DNA of 7,527 bases from Bacteroidales bacterium (GTDB taxonomy: Bacteria; Bacteroidota; Bacteroidia; Bacteroidales; UBA10428): contig JAFGOZ010000357.1 in the NCBI GenBank assembly GCA_016926235.1, positions 1-7,527 of the forward strand, written 5' to 3'. Each line of letters starts with the position of its first letter. Position 1 is the first letter of the stretch. Position numbers and translations under genes: made by a program. This document shows, piece by piece, positions 1-5,953 of this stretch. The notes beneath the pieces were generated by a model that worked only from the letters and a program-made list of their open reading frames with translations, was not told where the DNA came from and made no database searches.

Positions 1-68
1 ATACTGCCATTAAAAATGAACAAAACCCATATCTTGCTTTGCAACAATTAGCATATATTTGTTGATGA

Positions 69-79
69 CTGAATAGTTA
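69..79. repeat. 11-bp inverted repeat, left copy, at the end of the binding-protein remnant
   Basis: CTGAATAGTTA here is the exact reverse complement of 3080-3090. The repeat includes the TAA stop (77-79) of the truncated binding-protein gene. Allowing a 3-base gap, the next five bases inward (CAAAT) also match the right copy. An 11-base match alone is not significant in 7.5 kb of AT-rich DNA; its position is what makes it notable. Confidence 0.4.
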
Positions 80-676
80 CAAATCTTCGAACTGCATCCC
101 ATATTGTTTAACCTCAATACCAATTTTCTTTGCCACATCGAGGTTAACCCAAAGCGCCCAATAGTTCCCTTCCATATATGGTCCGGGGATAATTCCATTC
201 CATTTCTCCTTTTCTTTTGAGGAAAGTAAATTTGGCAAAGTATTTTCGCAAAACTCAGGAATCTCGCTAAAATCAACCAGGTACTTCTTACCCCATTCAT
301 CATCTCCTAATAGTTTTGAAATGCCTGAATAAATGCCATTAATTCGAATAATATCCCATTTTGTATCCCTATTTTTTATTAATTGAGTAATGAACGTTAA
401 ATCGCCTCCTCTTACACTTGGATCATAATAAATATCTTCGGGGAAAACCAGATTAACATTGATATCCTGATTTTCGAACTCGTAGGATCTTGCCATATTT
501 CTCACAAATAACTCTCTATCACCTTCGTTTAACCAATGTCCAATAAAATTGATTGTGTCTGAATAGCTTGTTTGCTTTATAGGTTTGCCATATAGTTGAT
601 CGTTCTGATCTGATTTACATCCAACTATAATTAATAATGCGAATAATGCTATGTATTTAAATGATTTTTGTACCAT
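77..676 (-). pseudogene. N-terminal half of a sugar ABC-type solute-binding lipoprotein, truncated
   Basis: The 199-residue product starts with a lipoprotein signal peptide: hydrophobic core at about residues 8-19, lipobox IVGC with Cys20. The mature part resembles the first lobe of family 1 extracellular sugar-binding proteins. The clearest match is the hinge-proximal segment around residues 173-199, where WALWVNLDVAKKIGIEV then FEDL corresponds to the usual 'ALYYNKDLFKKAGI...TWDEL' stretch. Such proteins are normally about 400-450 residues, so about half is missing, including most of the second lobe and the ligand cleft. It stops with TAA at 77-79. Ignoring that stop leaves the frame open to the window edge. 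Shifting by one base gives 20-odd more codons and then a stop at 10-12. I could not recognise family sequence in either continuation, so truncation by rearrangement or decay is more likely than a simple point frameshift. The gene lies 24 bases behind the MCP and is probably co-transcribed with it. The family call is fairly safe; the ligand is unknown. Confidence 0.66.
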
Positions 677-700
677 GTGTATATAGTTGATAAATTATTT

Positions 701-2170
701 TTACACTTCCACCTTGAAGAATTTTATACTTCTTTCCAGTTCAATGGCATCGTCTTTTAATGTTTTGGCATTTTGTTCCATTAATTCAGCAGTTGAAGCA
801 TAATCTTGAATAATGATATTTAATTCCTGAATTGCATTATTGATCTGTAAAGCTCCGTTATTTTGTTCTGCACTTGAAACAGAAATATTGCTTACCAAAT
901 CTGCTGTATTTTTTATCTCAGGGGCTAGTTCCATCATAAACTGATGAGCACTTGAAGTGATTACTACTGAAGATTGAGATAATTTGGTAATTTCATCAGC
1001 TGCACTTTTACTATTCTCTGCTAATCTGCGAACCTCTGCTGCGACAACTGAAAAACCCCGACCTTGCTCTCCGGCCCTTGCTGCCTCAACAGCTGCGTTT
1101 AAAGCCAACAAATTAGTTTGAAAGGCGATATCGTTAATCAGGGTAATTTTATTGGAAATGGTTTGAATATATTTTAAGCTTTCCTCTTCCTTTTCTTTCA
1201 ACTTTTCTATCCCCGTAGCAGCATTTAAAGAAATCCTCTTCGTCTGTTCAGCAGATTCCGAATTATTTTGAATCACTGTACTCATTTCTTCAACCGATGA
1301 AGAAACCTCTTCAGCGGAAGCTGCCTGATGATTTGCTCCTTGCGCAATTTTCATGGAAGTTTCTTCCATTGAATTACTGGATTTTTTCACTTTTTCAGCA
1401 CCTTTTGAAATATTCAGTACGATCTCTCTTAGCTTATCATTTAGATGATTTATCGCATGACCGAGTTTAGCAATTTCATCCTGTCCTTTGACCCGTAACG
1501 GCGTTTTCGATAAGCTTCCACTTTCAATTTCAGTTAAGCGATGTAAAACATGTCTAATGTTATTGGTTAATAACATTTTGCTTGCCAGAATAATAATTAC
1601 CGATGTTAAAAGGATGCATAAAAAAGAACCAAAGACAAAAATCCAAATAATACCATTCTTTTGTTTTATTGTTCGCTCCATCTCAGCTAACATGAACAAG
1701 TGCCCAAGAAATTTTCCTCCCTCTAGTCTTATCGGACTAATTGCAACAAAATATTCATTGCTTAAATGCTTTACTTTTTTAAATGTATCACTCTCCAGTT
1801 CAAAATTTAACTCCTTAAAATCATTGAGAATAGCAACATCTTTCCTGTTCTTATGTTTATGATCAGGATCCAATGAATAATAAATATTACCATTTGATCC
1901 AATAATCATACATTCCTGAAGCTTTTCACCAACGATCTTTCCCATAATCAATTGATCTTCTGATGATTCATAGCGCAACAAACCTTTTGACATTAAATAA
2001 CCGGGAGCTTGAAAACTTTTTTCAATTGATTGCTCAATTTGCAGACTAAAACGATTGATGTAAAAAAAACCTAAAGATATAAGTGCAACAAATTCTGTGA
2101 GAATAACAAGTAGTCCAATTTTATAGGATATTTTTTTAAATTGAAAATTAGGCATAAATCTCATTGTCAT
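701..2170 (-). CDS. Methyl-accepting chemotaxis protein (transmembrane chemoreceptor)
   Basis: This is a 489-residue inner-membrane chemoreceptor that would signal to CheA/CheW. Visible layout: a short basic N-terminus; TM1 at about 17-38; a periplasmic sensor of about 135 residues (39-173); TM2 at about 174-197; a HAMP domain at about 198-250; and the cytoplasmic coiled-coil signalling domain at about 255-485. The hairpin tip is unmistakable: [18 protein letters not shown] then [20 protein letters not shown] at about 347-384. A methylation-type segment with paired Glu ([12 protein letters not shown]) lies near 285-296. The C-terminus has no NWETF-like CheR-docking pentapeptide. The sensor is too short for a double Cache domain. 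Its '[11 protein letters not shown]' and 'YFVAISPI' strands suggest a single Cache/PAS-like fold, but this is unproven. ATG at 2170 is used here. ATG at 2164, six bases on, is equally possible because purine-rich GAGAAAAG lies just upstream of both. A solute-binding protein remnant follows in the same direction, hinting at sugar sensing. No other che gene is visible. Confidence 0.95.
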   Translation of the reverse strand: MTMRFMPNFQFKKISYKIGLLVILTEFVALISLGFFYINRFSLQIEQSIEKSFQAPGYLMSKGLLRYESSEDQLIMGKIVGEKLQECMIIGSNGNIYYSLDPDHKHKNRKDVAILNDFKELNFELESDTFKKVKHLSNEYFVAISPIRLEGGKFLGHLFMLAEMERTIKQKNGIIWIFVFGSFLCILLTSVIIILASKMLLTNNIRHVLHRLTEIESGSLSKTPLRVKGQDEIAKLGHAINHLNDKLREIVLNISKGAEKVKKSSNSMEETSMKIAQGANHQAASAEEVSSSVEEMSTVIQNNSESAEQTKRISLNAATGIEKLKEKEEESLKYIQTISNKITLINDIAFQTNLLALNAAVEAARAGEQGRGFSVVAAEVRRLAENSKSAADEITKLSQSSVVITSSAHQFMMELAPEIKNTADLVSNISVSSAEQNNGALQINNAIQELNIIIQDYASTAELMEQNAKTLKDDAIELERSIKFFKVEV

Positions 2171-2297
2171 CTTTTCTCATTATTAACAATAATTCATCTT
2201 ACATCAAGTATGAGGCACTATTCTCACTAAAAACTCGATTGCAGTAAAATTAGACTTAGTGTTTCTTAAAGACAGAAATTAAAATGAGGAAAACAAC

Positions 2298-2328
2298 CAA
2301 AAGTACCGGGAACGATTTCGATGACTAA
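2298..2328 (-). promoter_or_regulatory. Putative Bacteroidota sigma-ABfr-type promoter for the MCP operon
   Basis: On the minus strand, TACTTTTG (complement of 2298-2305) matches all six defined positions of the TAnnTTTG -7 element. Exactly 19 bases upstream of it is TTAG (complement of 2325-2328), three of four bases of the TTTG -33 element at the usual spacing. Transcription would start near 2290 and leave a leader of about 120 bases before the MCP start. The spacer holds a short direct repeat, ATCGAAATCG, which could be an operator half-site pair or chance. The match is by eye and AT-rich DNA gives false hits, so the call is tentative. Confidence 0.42.
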
Positions 2329-2408
2329 GGACATAATATTGTATTAGGAGTATTTTATATTGTTTAATAACAATAAATTAGTTTTTAATTTTCAAAATGT
2401 AAGAAGTA

Positions 2409-3041
2409 ATGAAAGTATACGTATATTTTTTGATGTCTATCCTATTAATAATGGGATGTTCATCAAAAAAGGGATTAGATAGTAAAATCCAAACTCAACC
2501 TAATATTATTGTTATTTTGGCGGATGACTTGGGATATGGTGATATAAGTTGCTATGGACAGGAAGAATTTCAGACCCCAAATATCGATAAACTTACCTCT
2601 TCGGGAATAAAATTCACAAGGCATTATGTCGGCAGTACTGTTTGTGCTCCATCACGAAGTTCTTTAATGACTGGTCAACATACCGGACACACTTATATTC
2701 GGGGAAATAAAGAAATCTTTCCTATAGGGCAAGAACCTTTACCTGACTCTATCATTACATTTCCGGAACTGTTGAAGAAAGCAGGCTACACCACAGGAGC
2801 TTTTGGAAAATGGGGTTTAGGTTTTCCAAACTCCGAAGGTAGCCCTTTAAATCAAGGGTTCGACGATTTTTTTGGCTACAATTGTCAACGAAATGCTCAT
2901 CATTACTATCCATGGCATTTATTTGACGGCGATAAAAAAATCTTATTGGATGGATACGCTGGCGCAAACAAGCAACAATACGCCCCTGAAATTATTCAAA
3001 AAAGAGTAATTGAGTTTACGGACTCCATCGATGCTATTTAA
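2409..3041 (+). pseudogene. N-terminal fragment of a Cys-type sulfatase (family S1), truncated
   Basis: The 210-residue product begins with a lipoprotein signal peptide (lipobox IMGC, Cys17) and then a typical type I sulfatase N-terminus. The metal-ligand Asp pair is in ILADDLGYGD (Asp39, Asp40). The formylglycine motif C-x-P-S-R is CAPSR with Cys79, followed by SSLMTGQHTGH. The catalytic-site Lys is in FGKWGLG (Lys134), and the segment ending QGFDDFFGYN is also typical. The Cys form would need a radical-SAM maturase (anSME). Full sulfatases are about 450-550 residues; this one ends at SIDAI, just before the usual 'PFFLYFP..PH' strand. It therefore lacks the second metal-binding Asp-Asn pair and the C-terminal subdomain, and should be inactive. 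Nothing after the TAA resembles the missing part in any frame before the next gene. The start is ATG at 2409, with AGAAG a few bases upstream. It is divergent from the MCP gene and convergent with the regulator gene. Family identity is certain; loss of function is a strong inference. Confidence 0.85.
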
Positions 3042-3054
3042 CTTTGGGATAGAA

Positions 3055-3088
3055 GAATAGTTGTTTAATTAATTTGAATTAACTATTC
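3055..3088. terminator. AT-rich hairpin between convergent genes, possible weak terminator
   Basis: GAATAGTT (3055-3062) and AACTATTC (3081-3088) form an 8-bp perfect stem. It extends to AATT/AATT (3067-3070 and 3077-3080) if a 4-base bulge is allowed, closing on a loop of about six bases. It lies between the sulfatase remnant and the regulator gene, which point at each other, so it could stop transcription from both sides. Against this, it is very poor in G+C and neither side has a proper run of T. It may equally be the trace of a rearrangement junction. Confidence 0.3.
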
Positions 3089-3090
3089 AG
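3080..3090. repeat. 11-bp inverted repeat, right copy, behind the sulfatase remnant
   Basis: TAACTATTCAG is the exact inverted counterpart of 69-79. It lies 38 bases after the stop of the truncated sulfatase gene. Part of it is also the right arm of the local hairpin at 3055-3088, so the GAATAGTT core occurs three times in the window at these two sites. Confidence 0.4.
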
Positions 3091-3107
3091 ATTTATAAAC
3101 TGCTTTT

Positions 3108-3770
3108 CTAAATAATCACCTTTGTTTTATGGGTTTTCGTATAAACATCGCAACTAAAAAAATAAAATCTTGCCGGCTTATGTTTTACACGTTTTTGCTT
3201 CTCATTAAGTGGAATAATGTATTTTGCCTGAAGAATTTTTTTTTGAAAATTTCGACTATCCAATTGCAGATCAAATATATTCTCAATGACTTTCCTGTAT
3301 TGTGCAATGGTAAATTTTTCGGGCAGCAGATGGAACCAAACAGGGAATGTAACTGATTTTTCTTTCACGTGTTTAATTGCATGTTCAATTAAAGACCTCT
3401 GGTTATTTGAAAGAAATGTGGAAGTATAAATACTCCATATATATTTATTGAGTATTGTATGATGTTTTGAGTCTATCTTTCTGGCAAAGACTAAATAGGT
3501 TAGTTTTAGTTCTAGCTTTTCAGATGGTTTATGCTTAACGGATTGTTTTAATTTAAAAAGATAGGATACCTCCTCTATCTTCAACTTATCAATAAATCTT
3601 TTTACCGATTGTATTTCATCAAAAGATTCCTTCAAAGAGAGTTCTTGAGTAGGAAAATTATTAACAGATTTATCCTTATCATCTTGAATGAACAAAATTT
3701 TTAGCTCATTATTAATAAATGAAAATACCAATAATTCCACTTCTATTTCAACACCCAATTGATACATCAT
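3108..3770 (-). CDS. Nudix-fold transcriptional regulator, NrtR/AraR-like, with degenerate Nudix box
   Basis: This 220-residue cytoplasmic regulator has a Nudix-like domain (about 5-135) followed by a winged helix (about 146-206). The winged helix is the diagnostic part: FHLLPEKFTIAQYRKVIENI, then LDSRNFQKKIL, and KPARFYFF near the end. This closely follows the 'LLP..FTL.QLQ..YE.ILG..LD.RNFR.K' pattern of NrtR-type regulators. In NrtR itself the Nudix domain senses ADP-ribose; in Bacteroidota related proteins such as AraR sense sugars. Here the Nudix box region (about 38-66) has lost the Gly-Gly and the REUxEE glutamates: 'REL.EETG' reads KRFIDKLKI. Hydrolase activity is therefore not expected and the domain probably only binds a ligand. 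The start is ATG at 3770; ATG at 3767 is an alternative, and no Shine-Dalgarno is seen. It follows the GH50-like gene by 38 bases on the same strand, so it probably controls that operon. The effector and operator are unknown. Confidence 0.82.
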   Translation of the reverse strand: MMYQLGVEIEVELLVFSFINNELKILFIQDDKDKSVNNFPTQELSLKESFDEIQSVKRFIDKLKIEEVSYLFKLKQSVKHKPSEKLELKLTYLVFARKIDSKHHTILNKYIWSIYTSTFLSNNQRSLIEHAIKHVKEKSVTFPVWFHLLPEKFTIAQYRKVIENIFDLQLDSRNFQKKILQAKYIIPLNEKQKRVKHKPARFYFFSCDVYTKTHKTKVII

Positions 3771-3808
3771 TCAAGTAGTCGATTTATATTAAGGCCATTA
3801 TTTTGTTT

Positions 3809-5953
3809 TCAATAATATATTTGGGGAATCCGCTCAATCTTAATATTAAATGGTTCTAACTCTTTTAAAGCCACCTTATACATAGCTTCGTTAGTGAAAG
3901 TTGCAGCATTCGTTAACTCTTGGTAAGGATTTCCACAGATATCCACAAAACCAATGTTATAATTTTCACCGTCAGATCGACCTAAAACAGGCTGATCAAT
4001 CCACTGGAAATAATGTATTCCTACAATTTCAGGACGAGCAAATCCATGCTCCACATAGTATCTGTATGCATCGGCTCTTGCTTGCTGATTCTTTGCACCA
4101 ACAATTCCTGTCGCAGGCAAACCTCTGTCGATACTACCAAAGTGAAACTCTCCAATCATAATCGGCTTATGGCTACGTTCATAGATTTCATTTGTTTCAG
4201 GCGGTGCAGGAAAATTATACCCATTGATTGAAAAAACATCGAAAAACTCACCAGCGACATAACATAAATCAGAACTTATCCACGCATATCTTAGCCCTAG
4301 ATTCAGGTGATTCTTATCAATGACTTTAACTGCATCACATACTACCTTAACGTATTTTCGAACCATGATTTTTGAGAACTCGTTCAAATCATTTGATGCT
4401 TCTACACTCAAATCTGTTTCATTTCCTAAGGTCACCCCAGTTAATTCATCGAAATTAGCCAGGTTCATACACCATGCTTTGTTAAATCGTTTAAGATTAT
4501 TTCCATATTTCTCAATAAGAAAAGAAATGCATTGCTTTTTAGTTTCAGATTGCTGATTTGTTGCAAACATTTCAAAAGCCAGGTTGAACTCACCGAAAGC
4601 CCATTTGGGTTCATTAGCCAGGAAATAGCCAATAAGATATGGGTCATCCTTAAATTCCTCTAACTGCAAAGCATATTTGTTTGCATTTTTCACGTATTCA
4701 GCGGAAAATATGTCGGGAAAATCTCTAAACAGCGAAGGTTCAGCAGTTGGAAAACCACGGAGGGGCAACACATAGGGAATTTCTGATTTTTTTGCAAAAT
4801 CGAGATTTGACCAGTTAGCAACGGTATTAAACCGATAGGTTTTTAACATATTACGTGTTAAATCTGTCCATTTCTCTTTCCATTTATTGCCATAGATATT
4901 GATAAAATTTGACAAATAATAATTGAATAATGTTCCCTCTCCCTTATTGTTTTGAGAAAAACACTCAACATAAGTGCTATCACTTTGTGAAGGTAACCAA
5001 GCAAAAAGATCCTCATTACCATTGATTAAGGTTGTAGCATTATAACCAATGCAGTCGACACCAGAGCTCAAAAAGGCATAACCATCGGGATCTACCAGCC
5101 ACCAGCGTTTGCCATCATAGTGCGTCCTGAAGAATCCACTACCTCCAAAAAACAATTTCTTATTCCCTCCAAACCGACTCCAATCTGACGGATAGTCTGC
5201 TTTCTTGATGCTCTCCTGCAAATTATCCTGTTTAGACTTCATCTCAGATAATTTTGTGATTTTATTTTTCCACGATTTGGCCGTCCATTGGCCATATTCA
5301 TCCATAACCGGGTTTGATTCTTTAGGAAGATCCCCGGGCATTTCTTCTGAAAGATAAATCGAAGAAATGCGAATCGATGGCCTAAAATCAGGGCTTGAAT
5401 AAGGTCCTAGGACTAAATGTATCTTTTCAATCGAAGCCTTATCCATACGACTACCCAAGACTGTTCCCTTCAATTGTCTCGGATATTTATGAAGAAAAAT
5501 AGTTTGTCCGTTAAGATGTTTTAGCGGAAAAATAACCTGGGTTTGCAATTGGGGTAATACACCAATTTTAGCCACAATACGGGGCTGTTCGATAGGGTTA
5601 TCGGTATCAATCTTGCCCTGCTGAATGATTGCTTTTTCACCTTTTGCCTTTTTACGAAAAAATTGAAAATACAAAAGTGCACTATAATCATTGTCGTGAT
5701 AAACATTGCATATGAGATAGTTTGCCTTATTCCACTCAATTTCTTGACTGTTTGCAGCAAATTCAATAACAGATGAATCGGAAGAAGGAGTATAAAGAAA
5801 TTTATCGATTGTATCGATTTTTTGCAGATCCTTATTGCCTTTAGCCAAATCTTCCAGGTTAAAAATATATTTATAGGGTTGCCTCCCTATACAAGAAGTT
5901 AAAATGAGAATGAATAACCCCGCTGTTATAATTGTTCTTTTTTTGATCATCAT
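3809..5953 (-). CDS. Lipoprotein glycoside hydrolase, clan GH-A, GH50 beta-agarase-like
   Basis: This 714-residue enzyme is probably anchored as a lipoprotein (hydrophobic stretch 8-20, lipobox LTSC, Cys21). There is no acidic run after the Cys, so nothing suggests surface export. Residues about 30-205 look like a beta-sandwich CBM-like domain, as in GH50 enzymes. The catalytic (beta/alpha)8 barrel spans about 255-700. Landmarks are GKRWWLVDPDGYAFLSSGVD (281-300), YRFNTVANWS (373-382), YFLANEPKW with predicted acid/base Glu448, IMIGEFHFG with predicted nucleophile Glu602, and HYFQWIDQP then GRSDGEN (647-663). The 154-residue Glu-Glu spacing and these motifs fit GH50-type exo-beta-agarases. 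A neighbouring unassigned GH-A family or a beta-galactosidase is possible, so the substrate (agarose, porphyran or another galactan) is not fixed. The start ATG overlaps the stop of the upstream propeller gene (ATGA, 5950-5953), indicating translational coupling. ATG at 5950 is an alternative. The regulator gene follows by 38 bases. Confidence 0.82.
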   Translation of the reverse strand: MMIKKRTIITAGLFILILTSCIGRQPYKYIFNLEDLAKGNKDLQKIDTIDKFLYTPSSDSSVIEFAANSQEIEWNKANYLICNVYHDNDYSALLYFQFFRKKAKGEKAIIQQGKIDTDNPIEQPRIVAKIGVLPQLQTQVIFPLKHLNGQTIFLHKYPRQLKGTVLGSRMDKASIEKIHLVLGPYSSPDFRPSIRISSIYLSEEMPGDLPKESNPVMDEYGQWTAKSWKNKITKLSEMKSKQDNLQESIKKADYPSDWSRFGGNKKLFFGGSGFFRTHYDGKRWWLVDPDGYAFLSSGVDCIGYNATTLINGNEDLFAWLPSQSDSTYVECFSQNNKGEGTLFNYYLSNFINIYGNKWKEKWTDLTRNMLKTYRFNTVANWSNLDFAKKSEIPYVLPLRGFPTAEPSLFRDFPDIFSAEYVKNANKYALQLEEFKDDPYLIGYFLANEPKWAFGEFNLAFEMFATNQQSETKKQCISFLIEKYGNNLKRFNKAWCMNLANFDELTGVTLGNETDLSVEASNDLNEFSKIMVRKYVKVVCDAVKVIDKNHLNLGLRYAWISSDLCYVAGEFFDVFSINGYNFPAPPETNEIYERSHKPIMIGEFHFGSIDRGLPATGIVGAKNQQARADAYRYYVEHGFARPEIVGIHYFQWIDQPVLGRSDGENYNIGFVDICGNPYQELTNAATFTNEAMYKVALKELEPFNIKIERIPQIYY

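Noticed and set aside
10..303. 97-codon minus-strand frame overlapping the end of the binding-protein remnant
   Set aside because: Most of it runs out of frame through the well-matching binding-protein sequence. Only its last 20-odd codons could be a frameshifted continuation, and I do not recognise family sequence there.
1488..1862. 124-codon open frame on the plus strand inside the MCP gene
   Set aside because: It lies entirely antisense to the sensor, TM2 and HAMP region of a clear MCP gene, and its translation is low-complexity with no recognisable domain.
2227..2262. Inverted repeat CACTAA...TTAGTG as an operator or riboswitch stem
   Set aside because: Six-base arms around a loop of about 25 bases are weak and likely coincidental; no riboswitch core motif is recognisable.
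2351..2386. Plus-strand promoter for the sulfatase (TAGTTTTT at 2379-2386)
   Set aside because: The -7 match lacks the final G, and no TTTG-like element sits at the right spacing; in this AT-rich stretch such a match is expected by chance.
69..3090. Complete insertion sequence or transposon bounded by the 11-bp inverted repeats
   Set aside because: No transposase or recombinase gene lies between the repeats, and no target-site duplication is visible next to them.
3055..3090. Integron attC site
   Set aside because: The sequence lacks the GTTRRRY/RYYYAAC core pair, no integrase is seen, and the neighbouring genes are not arranged as cassettes.
3901..4556. Several 70-90 codon open frames on the plus strand within the GH50-like gene
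   Set aside because: They are antisense shadows of the conserved catalytic barrel coding sequence; none has a credible start context or domain.
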